Assembly: GCF_003255815.1 (NCBI RefSeq)
Contig: NC_037686.1
Location: 57,137,888-57,201,887 of the forward strand
Source: Theropithecus gelada
Lineage: Eukaryota > Chordata > Mammalia > Primates > Cercopithecidae
Direction of reading: 5' to 3'
DNA length: 64,000 bases
The position numbers and the translations under genes are program-made. Below, one piece after another: positions 1 to 10,332 of the stretch. The stretch's first letter is position 1. Each line of letters begins with the position of its first letter. The notes below the pieces were generated by a model that worked only from the letters and a program-made list of their open reading frames with translations, did no database searches and was not told where the DNA came from.

Positions 1-502
1 GTATATAGAAAAGGGAGTTTATTAAGGAATATCGACTCACAAGATCACAAGGTGATGTCCCACAATAGGCTGTCTGCAAGCTGAGGAGCAAGGAAGCCAG
101 TCCGAGTCTGAAAACCTCAAAAGTAGAGAAGCCGACTGTGTAGTCATCAGTCTGTGGCTGAAGGCCTGAGACTAACTGGCAAATCACTGATGTAAGTACA
201 GGAGTCCAAAAGCTGAAGAACTTGGAGTCCGATGCTCGAGGCAGGAAGCATCCAGCAAAGGAGAAAGATGAAGGCCAGAAGACTCAGCAAGTCTAGTCTT
301 GCCATGTTCTTCTGCCTGCTCTATTCTACCTGCACTGGCAGCTGATTAGATGGTGCCCACCCAGATTGAGGGTGGGTCTGCCTCTCTCAGTCCACTGACC
401 CAGGTGTTAATATCCTTTGGCAACACCCTCACAGACACACCCAGGAACAATACTTTGCATCCTTCAATCCAATCAAGTTGACACTCAATATTAACCATCA
501 CA
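1..502 (-). mobile_element. ERV-L LTR, MLT2A type, cut by window edge
   Basis: Read on the minus strand this begins with TGTGATGGTTAATATTGAGT and continues through typical MLT2A/HERV-L LTR text (a conserved CAACTTGATTGGATTG block, GGGTGTGTCTGTGAGGGTGT, an AATAAACTCCC polyadenylation region near the left edge). The 5' LTR end is at about 502; the 3' end lies outside the window. It is closely similar to a second LTR at 2017-2465 in the same orientation. The DNA between the two is not ERV-L internal sequence, so they look like separate insertions. Non-coding remnant. The subfamily is from memory. Confidence 0.8.
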
Positions 503-819
503 AAGAACCAGTTTTGGAATTCTATTCTTCAGCCCAAGGTGCTCCAGATGACACCACATGGATCCAAGACCAATTTCCTAGCTGAACTCTTCCTAAATCC
601 CAACCCCTAAAATCACTAGTACATTAAAATGGTTAAGACACTAAGTCTTACTATATAGTTTGGTACACAGGGTTAGATGACAAAAACATTAATGAAAATT
701 TTATGAACAATCAAATTTAGAAAAAAGAACAAACTCAAAACCTGGTCTTAGAATTCCAAATCGCATGTTGCTTTAACTTTAGCACAATACTTTCTAGTAA
801 TCCCATCAAATTTGTGTTT
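503..819. other. Unassigned AT-rich DNA
   Basis: No reading frame, repeat family or RNA gene is recognisable here between the MLT2A LTR and a MIR fragment. Confidence 0.5.
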
Positions 820-935
820 TAGTCTTTACAAAGTGTTTCCCACATGTTATTTCACTTAATACTCATGCGTGCCTTCTCAGATAGCAATTTCCATGATAAA
901 AATGAGGTAACCAAAGTTAAGTGTTTTCCTGAAAG
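820..935 (-). repeat. MIR SINE 3' part, antisense
   Basis: The stretch with TTATTTCACTTAATACTCAT, a run near AAAATGAGGTAACCAAAGTT and GTTAAGTG follows the reverse complement of the MIR core and 3' region (cells of 'tttacaaa..ttatttcatttaat' and 'aaatgaggaaact..agg'). Old and diverged. Non-coding. Confidence 0.6.
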
Positions 936-1034
936 TATGAAAAAGAATAAAGAATAATGCTACTCTAGGTTAAGCCTTTTAACTCCAAAACTTATTTCCA
1001 CTTCTGTTTATTACAGACGTCTTTCTACACTAAG

Positions 1035-1290
1035 TAAAGAGTGGTGGTTGCAATCTAGATTTTGAATCGAGAGGTTCAGATTCTGGCAACGATATGCTAG
1101 AAGGTCAGATAGTTTCCTACCTGTGTGACCTCTGGCAAGTTACTTATCTTCTTTGTGCCTTATTTTTCACATTTATCGAACACTTACCTTATGGAGTGAT
1201 TATAAGGATTTACTGAGATAATACATGTAAAGCTCTGAAAATAATTTGGTGCTCAAAGAAATAATTTAGTAAATATTAGTTATTATTGTT
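1035..1290 (+). repeat. MIR SINE, nearly full length
   Basis: Successive MIR landmarks occur in order on the plus strand: a GTGGTT start, TTCAGATTCTGGC, TGTGTGACCTCTGGCAAGTT, ACTTATCTTCTTTGTGCCT, GATTTACTGAGATAATACAT, TGTAAAGCTCTG, and a terminal TAGTAAATATTAGTTATTAT. The length of about 255 bases matches a full MIR. It is a tRNA-derived SINE fossil, non-coding. Confidence 0.88.
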
Positions 1291-1665
1291 TGAAGACGAT
1301 CTGACCTACATGGACACACACGGTGAGGACACATTCATCTCACCAGGATTTGTGTTCACTAAATCTGAAAGTCGCTCCAGTTGAGGAAGGCTGGGGCACT
1401 AGGAAATAGCCACTGGGCCTCTGAGTTCCTCTCAAAGCCTTGCTGATCTTCATCTACAGATCAAACTTAGTAGACAAGATAAGCACGGAGTTGGGAAGGT
1501 AGGCATGGAGGGAAGGCTGCTTAGGTGGAGAAGAGACAGTGGGAAGAGTTAGCAGACAATTAGAAGGGAAGAAAATGGGCCAAGTAAGTGGCAGTGAAAA
1601 GAAGAACCAGGAATTTGGGTAGTTTCTGGAGCAACCAAAGCACCATTTTGGCATAGACATGAGTA
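1291..1665. other. Unassigned DNA
   Basis: No recognisable repeat or exon. A 68-codon minus-strand frame at 1454-1660 has no recognisable motif and I regard it as chance. Confidence 0.5.
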
Positions 1666-2016
1666 TGCGTTAGTCTGCTGGAGCTGCTATAACAAAATAC
1701 CACAGGCTGGGTGGCTTAAACAATAGTAATTTATTCCTCAGAAGTGGAATAACCTCCTGAGTTCACATCTTTATTGTTCACAGTTCTGGAGCCTGGAGTC
1801 CAAATCGAGCTGTTGGCAGGTGTGGTGTCTCCTGAGGATTCTCTCCTTGGCTTGCATATGACTGTCTTCTCTCTGTGTCCTCACATTCCCTTTTCTCTGT
1901 GAGTGTGCACTCTGATATCTTCTTCTAAGTGCACCAATCCTATTGGAATAGGGCCCCATCTTTATGACTTTATCTTTAAGTACCTCTTTAAAAGCCCTGC
2001 CTTTGGGGGTGATGGC
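1666..2016 (-). mobile_element. MLT1-type MaLR LTR, larger part
   Basis: The plus strand shows the reverse complement of an MLT1 LTR: TTAGTCTGCTGGAGCTGCTA, AACAAAATACCACAGGCTGG, CACAGTTCTGGAGCCTGGAG, CTTGGCTTGCATATGACTGT, CCAATCCTATTGGAATAGGG. At 2016 it is interrupted by an MLT2A LTR and resumes at 2471-2510 with CAATTTAGTCCATAA. Non-coding. This LTR is older than the MLT2A that broke it. Confidence 0.85.
2012..2016. repeat. Target-site duplication of MLT2A LTR, left copy
   Basis: ATGGC directly precedes the LTR and is repeated exactly at 2466-2470. Five bases is the usual ERV-L duplication length. Confidence 0.85.
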
Positions 2017-2465
2017 TGTATTAGGGTTCTCTGGAGGGACAAAACTTACACACACACACACACACGCACACACATATATATTATATATATAAGAGTTTAT
2101 TAAGTATTAACTTACATGATCACAAGGTCCCATAATAGGCTGTCTGTAAGCTGAGGAGCAAGGAAAGCCAGTCTGAGTCCAAAACTCAAGAACCTGGAGT
2201 CTGGTGTTCAAGGGGCAGGAATCATCTAGCATGGGAGAAAGATGTAGCCTGGGAGGCAAGGCTGGTCTCTCTTTTTACCTTTTTCTGCCTGCTTTGTATG
2301 CTGGAAGCTGATTAGATTGTGCCCGCCCAGACTAAGGGTGGGTCTGCCTTTCTCAGCCCTGACTCAAATGTTAAACTCCTTTGCCAACACCCTCAGAGAC
2401 ACACCTGGGATCAACACTTTGTATTCTTTGATCCAATCAAGTTGACACTCCATATTAACTATCAC
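2017..2465 (-). mobile_element. Solo ERV-L LTR, MLT2A type
   Basis: The plus strand begins TGTATTAGGGTTCTCTGGAG and ends near CATATTAACTATCAC, the two ends of an inverted MLT2A LTR. It carries the same internal blocks as the LTR at 1-502 (GGCTGTCTGTAAGCTGAGGA, GGTGGGTCTGCCTTTCTCAG, CCAATCAAGTTGACACTCC). Exact ATGGC duplications flank it inside an MLT1 LTR, so this is an insertion followed by LTR-LTR recombination to a solo LTR. A (CA)n/(TA)n tract has grown near its left end. Non-coding. Confidence 0.88.
2048..2092. repeat. (CA)n plus (TA)n microsatellite
   Basis: Alternating CA runs from 2048 to about 2074 with one G interruption, followed by AT-alternating bases to 2092. It lies inside the MLT2A LTR, in the AT-rich region where MLT2 LTRs often carry a TATATA segment. 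Likely length-polymorphic. Confidence 0.95.
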
Positions 2466-2510
2466 ATGGCTTCAATCTATAAATTTTGTGTGATACAATT
2501 TAGTCCATAA
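2466..2510 (-). mobile_element. MLT1 LTR, remaining end after MLT2A insertion
   Basis: Begins with the right copy of the ATGGC duplication and continues CTTCAATCTATAAATTTTGT and ACAATTTAGTCCATAA, the 5' end of an MLT1 LTR in reverse. It completes the element at 1666-2016. Confidence 0.8.
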
Positions 2511-4014
2511 AAGGAGGCAAAGAGTTCATGCACTGTCTGGTTGACCAGTGACTGTAGCTATAACTCTCACTTCTCAGGAACATAATTTGGCAGCTTTTTT
2601 GTAGGACTCACTTTATAATGCAGTTCTTGCTCTGATGTACCTCTGGAGCAGAAATTGGCGAGGGGGTGTTCAGATGGAAACAAGCATCTCAACATTTATT
2701 GCTACTGCTCACCTCAACATAGACTCTATCTTCCTATTCTTGCCTTTTACAATCACTCACCTTAAACAAGAAACTTACTCAAGTAGCCATATACAGTATG
2801 ATCAGATCTTTGTATCAGTAGCTTTCCAGTTTCTGACAGACAGATTTCTACATCTTTAGGATCTCCATCACGTAAAAGGAATGCCATATATGGGAAGGTA
2901 GATTTGACATACTTAAAATGCATGTCTGCAAGACATAACCCTTAAGAAAGGCTAATAGTGTGAACTATCTGCAGGCTATTTTTAGAGAGGCATGGGTAAA
3001 TCTATTACTTTTAAATGGTAATACTGTGAAATCCCCTATTGTGAATTATATTTCTTATTCAGTTGAAAAATATATTAATGTACCATCACCTACCAGAGCT
3101 TATTGGAATCCCTGTGCCTTGTGGATGAACCCAAATCCCCCAAGCAGGTTAAATGCAGGCCTTGCATTTGCCATTCTGTGTGCTTTCTGTCCTTGTACCA
3201 GCTCATATCAGAAATTGTGGGAGTCAGCGCCCTGGCGTCCTGCTCTTGACACATGTGCATTATGTGGGATGCATGGTAAATATTGCCAACAACTTATAAC
3301 CTAAGTATCTAGAGGTGGTCATGAAAAACACTCACCTCTGTCATTTTACATTTTTTAAAGCACATTGACTCTTAGAAGGAATGTCATATTGTAACTAGAT
3401 TGCTTTTCTCTATGTATAATTTGTTGGAAAAATATAAGGTAAGGCTACTCTGCATTTGTTCTGAAATTTAAACAAAGGTGTGAACTTAGGAGGTTATTCT
3501 CCTTCTGAGAAAGGTTAAAAGTATCCTCTTCTAACCCTAAACCCCTGTTCACTACTCTATGGTCACTAAATTGGATGGCTATTGGATAGTATCTTTTGCT
3601 TGGGCTCTCATTTCTACTCTTTATACATCTTTATACACTGGCACCTACTCTACTCCCATATTCAAAAAATGTCTCTAAATCTAATTTTAACATGTCTACT
3701 GCATAAATACCTGAGCCCATCTTTTGAAAAATGCAAGTACCTTTAAAATATGTGCGGGTGAATAAAAGAGATAGGGGAAATGAAGAAATAGAACTATAAA
3801 AACTAAGGAGCAATTTGCAATCAGCAGCACAAAACAATTTTTTTATTCCAGCCACACTTCATATTTAGGGTACCTACCTTAAACATGCCACTGCATTAAA
3901 ATCCAGTGCTTCCAATTTTCTATTTTGAGAGTAAAAAAAAAAAAGTGGAGATCTTTTGTAATCAAAATAACAACAACAATAAACCTCACAGTTAATTCAA
4001 TTTATTTTAATATA
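2511..4014. other. Unassigned non-coding DNA
   Basis: No confident repeat family or exon. Frames of 74, 114 and 74 codons (2635-2859, 2960-3304, and 3631-3855 on minus) have no domain or composition signal. They lack convincing splice-site context and look like chance frames. Confidence 0.5.
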
Positions 4015-4240
4015 CTTCAACTCACATTTATTGAGCACCTAATATCTTCTAGGTATTGCCCTGGTACAGGGAATACGGATATTGACAAGACAGAACAAGG
4101 CACTTGACCGTTTGAAGCTTACAGTGGTGTGGGGAGAATAGAGATGGAACAACCCATTCTGATGGGATGCATGTTAAATGGCAGAGAGTGTTAGGAGCTA
4201 TGAGAACACAGAAGAGAGGAATTTAACCTATATTCTAAGG
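4015..4240 (+). repeat. Ancient mammalian repeat, family not assigned
   Basis: The text CACATTTATTGAGCACCTAA, a decayed 'ggcactgttctaggcactgggaatac' block and AAGACAGAACAAGGCAC, then GAGCTATGAGAACACAGAAG, is the widely dispersed ancient pattern seen at many mammalian loci. I recall it as LINE-like (L2/CR1 group) but do not trust the family name. Non-coding. Confidence 0.5.
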
Positions 4241-5613
4241 GGTAAGGGGTACCATCATAGTTCTGGGAATGGATTCATTTGCTGTTCTGATCATACACCA
4301 GGGGATGGAGCTTGGCTTCCTGGTGCTGTTAAATACTACATATTTGGCTATGTATTTACAGAAGAATACAAGTTTGTGGTTTGTTTCCATTCAGTTTTGA
4401 AACCAACTGAATCATATGAAGAATTCTTTCCTCTATCTGGATAGTCCACCTTTAGCCTAAGATGACATGGGGTTAAAAATCCCCTTCTGTGTGCTTGAGT
4501 GGAATGATCTAGGACTTTTCATCCTGATTCCATGTCTGAGACACTTTCCAGGGGCCCAGGGGAGGGTATGTGGGTGAACTTCCCATGGTGCTTTGTCCCA
4601 TGAAGGATTTACTCCATGAAAAGTGCTGATTGGCCAGAACTGGTCTCAAGGCCTCTATATGTTTTCTGAGGCTCTACTGGTTCCTAGGAATAGCAGTGAC
4701 ACCAAAACGAATGAGCCTCGTTTTTGGTGTCTGTCTTCTGCCTGTCTCTTAAACTCCATATTGTCAAATTCTTTTCATATTTTTAATATGAAACACAGAG
4801 TGAGAAGGTGTCTGATTGCCCTAGGTGATTTTCACGCTAGAGGATACTATTCCTGCCTGTTAGCTATGGAACATCATCTTTGGATCTGATGGCCATTCCT
4901 GACCCAATTACTGCCCATCCCTGAGTAAGGAAAACTTCACAATGTATTTCCAAACAGGGTTGCTTAATTCCAAAGGGGAAAGCAGATATGATGAATATTA
5001 TCTTTGTTACAAGAGTAGAAGTACAGAGCTCTTCTCTTATTTCTGATGGTAGAAGACCAATGTTTGCAGGGCTCTGTCTGGTTTATAGCACAGTGCATTG
5101 GTGCACCCAAAGAGAGGGACTTCTTAAAGTTTTCAGTGTATAGGAGTACATATTTTTAATATTTATGCTCTTCTGAAGTGCTGTCAGAATCAGGATTAAT
5201 GTGTGTAACACAACCTTTCAAGAAACTAAGACCCAATAGAAACATATCTTTAGTTCACTCACAGGTTATCTGAGAAAAATAACGTAAAATATTTATTTTC
5301 TTTTCAACCAGAACCACTCAAGCTACCGGTAAACTGTCTTATTATCAAGTTACAGTAAAATGTCTACTTAACATAAAAGTATAGCAGATGGTATATGTGC
5401 ATATTGTATATGGAAAAAGAAAATTTTAGGTAATCCAAAGCTTTTATATTTCCTTTAACGTTGCCACTCTCTTGCTCATCACCTAATTCTTGGCTCAGAA
5501 AAATAAATAACACAAAATTGGTGAACCTTATCCACAGAACCAGAAACAGGAAGTAGAAATTCTTAGGTTTACTTCTAACATTGAGGAGGGAAGCAGGGGC
5601 AAGTGTCAAAGTG
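4241..5613. other. Unassigned non-coding DNA
   Basis: No repeat or exon recognised. Small frames of 88 codons at 4178-4444 and 4623-4889 and of 93 codons at 5364-5645 (minus) carry no recognisable domain; the last overlaps the MADE1. Confidence 0.5.
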
Positions 5614-5667
5614 TTAGGTTGGTGCAAAATAATGGTAAAAACCACAATTATTTTTACACCAACCTAA
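5614..5667. mobile_element. Shortened MADE1 (mariner MITE)
   Basis: It starts TTAGGTTGGTGCAAAATAAT and ends TTTTTACACCAACCTAA, the two MADE1 terminal repeats, but is 54 bases instead of the usual 80 because the left arm and loop are reduced. TA follows the right end; the left flank reads TG, probably a mutated TA. MADE1 was mobilised by the Hsmar1 transposase; it encodes nothing. Confidence 0.9.
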
Positions 5668-5669
5668 TA

Positions 5670-6733
5670 CAAATGGAAATTCAAATACTGTATGCATATT
5701 CAGAAGCTATAAATTAAGCTAAAAAATGTTCAGTAAAATATTTTTCACCCTCTACATTGACAAGCAAACTATCATAATACTTTGAAGGAAGATTCAAATA
5801 GAAAATCTCTCAAGTATTTGAAGTTCTTTGCTGAAAGACAGTAGTGAAGGAGGGTCAGCCTCTGGCCTCTGCTCCCCACAGATGGATGGTGCAGCCACCA
5901 TCTCCTCCTGCCCTCAGCTCTTTTCTTACCCATTGATGTGCCTCAGGCTCTTAGGTGTGGACACCCCAGCCTGCATGCCCAACGCCTACCCAGATGACTG
6001 CTATTTGTCAATGTTTCTGATTAAACAAAAATATAACACATTCATAAACAACACAGCCCACTCTAAGAGGGAAAACATATCTATACCAGCCTTAGGGTTA
6101 TGCTGGGGAAGCTTGAAAAGAGAATTGTAGGGCCCACAGAGTTTGCAGCATGGTTATAAGTGGAATGGGTTCTGTGGACTCTTTGCCCACAGAGAGAACT
6201 AGGCGCAACAGGAGGGGAACCAGAGGAGGGCCCTTTGAAGGACCTTGTGTAGGGACCCCTGTTGTCTGGGTCTAAGAGCAGTACCCTTCTCCGTAATTAC
6301 TGTGTTCTGCAATAATATCAATAGCCACTTTACTCTGTTGCTAATACCTAGCAGGTCACTGGATGGGCTCCATTCCTTCTAGTGCTATGTAGAGGCTTAT
6401 TTTAGGCTTTCCACTCAAGTAAGGAAACTGCTGTGTACTCTGTGGTTTCTGCTACCTAGTACCTTACCAGGTACTTGGAGGTAAGGAAAACAAATATGAC
6501 ACTAAGGGTTCAGTGAGGCCAGTTTTTCTATGTAGAGGAATATGACTGTCTGTCTACACATTGGTAGAAATTAATGTAGACTTAGATGTACTCGTGCCTA
6601 GAAATATGTGAAAAGTGACTTTTTTTCAGAGGTTGTATCACAGACTCAAGTTTCAGAGTAAGAATTACTGTTTAACAAAATTGCATGCAAAAGAGAATGA
6701 AATCAGGTGAACATAAATGGAAGATGGGCAATT
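5670..6733. other. Unassigned DNA with a GC-richer patch
   Basis: The 5840-6250 portion is richer in G+C than its surroundings and holds a 100-codon plus-strand frame (5828-6130) without a recognised domain. I cannot tell an exon from chance here. The remainder is AT-rich with no recognised repeat. Confidence 0.45.
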
Positions 6734-6807
6734 ATCACCTTTCATTTCCTTGATTGGCCTTGCTAGACCTATCACCTTTCATTTCCTTGATTGGCCTTGC
6801 TAGACCT
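6734..6807. repeat. Perfect 37-bp tandem duplication
   Basis: Positions 6734-6770 and 6771-6807 are identical and head-to-tail (each begins ATCACCTTTCATTTCC and ends TTGCTAGACCT). The unit is complex, not microsatellite-like, and the flanks are unassigned DNA. The lack of differences suggests a recent event or a small variable-number repeat. Confidence 0.97.
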
Positions 6808-6983
6808 ACAGCTTATAGTCCCCTAACAGAGAAATGAAGTATTAGATTTTCTTAGATACATTAAATCATGAGATAAGCTGATCATGGCAAAATGCTAAAA
6901 CATTATGGAATCATCTGTGGTGTTAACATTGAATTGTTGATAAGGACAATTTTTAAACAATTTTTAGACTGATGCTAATGCCC

Positions 6984-7339
6984 TGTATTAGTCTGTCCTC
7001 ATGCTGCTAATAAAGACATACCTGAGACTGGGTAATTTATAAAGGAAAGAAGTTTAATTAACTCACAGTTCCACATGGCTGGGGAGGCCTCACAATCATG
7101 GTGGAAGGTGAATAAGGAGCAAAGTCACGTCTTACACGGCGGCAGGCAAAAAAAGCTTGTGCAGGGGAACTCATTTGTAAAACCATCAGCTTTCATGAGA
7201 CTTATCCACTACCATGAGAACAGTATGGGTGAAATCATCCTCATGATTCAATTATCTCCACCTAGCCCCACCCTTGATACATGGGGATTATTATAATTCA
7301 AGAAGGGGATTTGGGTGGGGACACAGCCAAACCATATCA
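6984..7339 (-). mobile_element. Solo MaLR LTR, THE1/MST type
   Basis: The plus strand opens TGTATTAGTCTGTCCTCATG and closes GGTGGGGACACAGCCAAACC then ATATCA, the reversed ends of a THE1/MST LTR. CACATGGCTGGGGAGGCCTC, ACAATCATGGTGGAAGG and TTCATGAGACTTATCCACTA lie in order between. The 356-base length fits one LTR. No convincing 5-bp duplication is left. Non-coding ERVL-MaLR relic. Confidence 0.93.
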
Positions 7340-7779
7340 CCTCCTTTTAATGCAATCATGGTGTTTGGCCAAAAGGATTAAAATGTAATACATCATCATT
7401 TTGTGGAGACTAATAGTTTATTTTGCAGGCTATCTATGTGGCATGTATTTCTGTCTACTATGGAGGCTGATTTTCTTCACTGTTACCAGGTTAAAAGAAC
7501 AACAACAAAAAAATAGTTTAACCGATGATTGAGTCCTGAGATCCTGGGCCACTTCGTGTGTTTGTGCTTATCTATAAAGTGGTCTTTCAGCCTAAAGCAA
7601 GACGTTTTATTGAAACACTAAGTGCTTGTGGATTCCTTTCTCACTGACTACTCTTTTTAGTATTATTTGCTGGCATCTTGTTTTTGAGTGCTTATCTAGC
7701 CCTATCTATGTATTATTTATTTTTTCTCCTAGCCATTATTTTTTTTTTGTCCAATCTATCTAAATAGCATTCTACCCAC
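7340..7779. other. Unassigned DNA
   Basis: AT-rich, no exon or repeat family recognised. Confidence 0.5.
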
Positions 7780-8715
7780 TGCTGAATTTTTAATAGGTAT
7801 CTCTGGCCCTAACTTGTTCTGTGAGTTCCAGACTCCTCTATGTAACTATCTACTCAATATCTGCACTAGAGTAAATAATAGAATATTGAACTCAACATCC
7901 AGTCAAGCTTTGGATTCCTACATAGTCCTTAAACATGCTCCTTCTTTCATCTTTCTCAATATTCCCTGAAGTAAAAAGGTAAGGGTCAATTTTTTTCTCC
8001 TTCATTTCCGTCATACTCCACATCTAATCCATTGGAAAACTGCGTTAATCCTTTTATCAACATCTATGCTGAAGTTGACCACTTATCACCACCAGCGCAG
8101 CCACTATCCTAGATGGGCTACCATGTCTTTCCATGAAAGTGGTCCCCTAGCTGGAATCATTGATTAACTCTTTCACCTTATGGTCAACTCTCCCTAAAGC
8201 AACAAAAGTGATTGATACAAACTGAAAGTCACAGCATACCACTTCCCTCTAAAACACAAAGCAAAACATAACAACAAAACACGATAAAACTCTCCATGGC
8301 TTTCCTTCACAAACAGAAGAAACCTTTTTTATCATGACCTGTAAGACCTTATTTGGTTCTCAAGCTCCTCAATCGTCATTTCTCAATTTGATTCAGCCTT
8401 ATGATCTTCCAGAAATGGGTCAATCTCACTTGCATGTCAGGGTCTTGGCACTTGCTAGAATGTTCCTCCTCTAGATCTTTAGCTGGCTCATTCCCCTCTG
8501 CCATCTTGTCAGAGAGATACTCTCTGACCTCCTTAACAGAGTGCCCAGCCTTCCCTCTTGAACACCTTACCCTATTTCATATTTCTGACACCATATTATG
8601 TATTTAGTTGTTTTTTCTGTCTCCTTTATTAGAATTAGCTTCCATGAGGTCAGGGAAATTATCTATTTTTTTTTTAAATTGCTGTGCTCTCAGGACAAAA
8701 GCAGCTTCAATTAAT
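7780..8715 (+). mobile_element. L2 LINE remnant, 3' region
   Basis: A long stretch follows the LINE2-type pattern: GTTCTGTGAGTTCCAGACTC, CTATGTAACTATCTACTCAA, a CATCTAATCC block, CCATGGCTTTCCTTCAC, CCTGTAAGACCTTATTTGG, TGACCTCCTTAACAGAGTGC and a 3' end with TCCATGAGGTCAGGGAAATT. It is heavily diverged with no intact frame. L2 elements were active before the eutherian radiation. The upstream third (7780-7980) is the least certain. Confidence 0.72.
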
Positions 8716-9521
8716 ACCTCTTTAATGATGCATGAACAATTTGAACACTCAGGCTGTATGTATTTTTTCTTCCAGTAAACAAAGATTCCAAACTTTCCAC
8801 TTAAGTTCTAATCCCTAGGATTTACATTTTAATTTTAAGTCGGTTTGTAGATTTAATAGTAATTGGTTCTTTCTTCAAAGTTTCACAGTATTTACATGTG
8901 TGGTTATTATCTGACATTTTAAAATGATAGATATAGAGAGTGCTTTTTGCCAGATGAAAGTAATTCAACTAATAACAAGAGGTTCTAAGATAGAGTAATT
9001 TCTTAGAAATGTTGCTCTATGAGTTTTGACTAAAGCCAGTGCATTCTCACTGAGCAGACTCCTAAGTTAGATTCAATTGCTCCTACACTGAAGGCATTTC
9101 TGAATCACTCTAAGGGGTGAAATTCTTCTTAAGGGCATTTCAAAGAGAAATACTTATTTTCTCGCTTTCCTCATCATTTATCTGACTTTCTCTACTGGAA
9201 GAAATAGTGTATACTTATGGTTAACAGGAATGTCAAACAATATATTTAATTTCATTCTAAGTGTGTGGTATCTTTATTTACTTTATAGAAAAGAAGACAT
9301 CTCTAAAATTTAAGTTAGTTACTCCTACTTGCAAATAATGAACTTAATTTCCCATGCCCACTCCATCCCTTTTAACGCAACAGCTTGTAAGCCATTTACC
9401 TGTGAGAGGATGCCTGTTTGACTCCCCACTCAGGTGCACTAAGGAAGCTGAGGGTCTCAGATAACTCTACCTGGAGCCAAATAACAACTTTGCTACAAAA
9501 GTTACAAAACATTTTCACAAA
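8716..9521. other. Unassigned DNA
   Basis: AT-rich, without repeat or exon signals that I can defend. Confidence 0.5.
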
Positions 9522-9619
9522 GACTGGTTCTGTAAATTCAAAGATGCTTCAGAATCACCTGGAGGGCTTGCTAAGGACAGATGGGCAGACCCCCCCTGCA
9601 GAATGTTAAATTCTATAGG
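9522..9619 (+). mobile_element. MER5A (hAT-Charlie), left part
   Basis: GACTGGTTCTGTAAATTCAA is a decayed MER5 terminal end. It is followed by GATGCTTCAGAATCACCTGG and AGGGCTTGCTAAGGACAGA, the MER5A core. It is interrupted at 9619 by an MLT1 LTR and resumes at 10333. Non-autonomous DNA transposon fossil. Confidence 0.85.
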
Positions 9620-9760
9620 TGCTACAGTCTAAAAGGTTGTGTCCTCTCAAAATCTGGGTGTTAAAATTCTAACCAGGGTGAAAGTATTAGGGAGTGCATC
9701 CTTTGGGAGGTGATTAGATCATGAGGGCAGAGGCTTCGTGAAGGAGATTAGTGCCCTTAT
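9620..9760 (+). mobile_element. MLT1-type MaLR LTR, first part
   Basis: TGCTACAGTCTAAAAGGTTG opens the LTR, then TTTGGGAGGTGATTAGATCA and TGAGGGCAGAGGCTTCGTGA. An AluS insertion splits it after 9760; it continues at 10110. Five bases before it (ATAGG) resemble the five after its end (ATAGA), a decayed target duplication. Confidence 0.88.
9740..9760. repeat. 21-bp target-site duplication of the AluS, left copy
   Basis: Bases 9740-9760 recur exactly at 10110-10130. The segment (ending GATTAGTGCCCTTAT) is MLT1 LTR sequence copied by the Alu insertion. Confidence 0.95.
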
Positions 9761-10109
9761 TTGTTGTTTGTTTGTTTGTTTTTGGATTTTTTTTTTCCCC
9801 CCCCACTGAGATGGAGTCTGGCTCTGTCACCAAGGCTGGAGTGCAGTGGACTATCTCGGCTCACTGCAACCTCCGTCTCCCAGGTTCAAGCAATTCTCCT
9901 GCTGCCTCAGCCTCCCGAGTAGCTGGGATTATAGGCGCCCCCACTGCGCCTGGCTAATTTTTTTTTTTTTTTTTTTTTTTTGTATTTTTAGTAGAGACGA
10001 GATTTTGCCATGTTGGCCAGGCTGGTCTCAAACTCCTCACCTCAGGTGATCCTCCCGCTTCGGCCACCCAAAGTACTGGGATTATGGGCCTGAGTCACCG
10101 TGTCTGGCC
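9761..10109 (-). mobile_element. AluS, full length, antisense
   Basis: Reverse complement of both Alu monomers: GAGATGGAGTCTGGCTCTGT, CTGGAGTGCAGTGGACTATC, CTCACTGCAACCTCCGTCTC, GTATTTTTAGTAGAGACG, CAGGCTGGTCTCAAACTCCT. The poly(A) tail appears as (TTTG)n and poly(T) at 9761-9800, and the mid A-rich linker has grown to 24 T (9958-9981). Flanked by exact 21-bp duplications. Frames at 9751-9957 and 9846-10049 are Alu shadows. Confidence 0.97.
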
Positions 10110-10332
10110 GAAGGAGATTAGTGCCCTTATAAAAGAGAGCTGAGAGAGGTCACTTTCCCTTTCCCTCATGTGAAGACACACGGAGAAGCTGTCTCTGAAT
10201 GACCCAGTGAATCTACTGGCTCCTTGATATTGGACTTCACAACCTCTGCAAATATGAGAAATAAACTTCTTTTTGTTTACCAGCCATCCAGCCTATGATA
10301 TTTTTGTTATAGCAGCCTGAATAGAGTAGACA
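10110..10332 (+). mobile_element. MLT1-type MaLR LTR, second part
   Basis: Starts with the right duplication copy, then TATAAAAGAGAGCTGAGAGA, GTGAAGACACACGGAGAAGC, TTGATATTGGACTTCACAAC, GAGAAATAAACTTCTTTTTG and TTTGTTATAGCAGCCTGAAT. The TATAAAA box and AATAAA polyadenylation signal of the LTR are still visible. Completes the LTR at 9620-9760. Confidence 0.9.

Noticed and set aside
1..2465. One ERV-L provirus with two LTRs
   Set aside because: Between the LTRs are MIRs and an MLT1 LTR rather than retroviral internal sequence, and the second LTR has its own exact 5-bp duplication.
2960..3304. 114-codon frame as an exon
   Set aside because: No domain, no splice context and average base composition; expected by chance at this window size.
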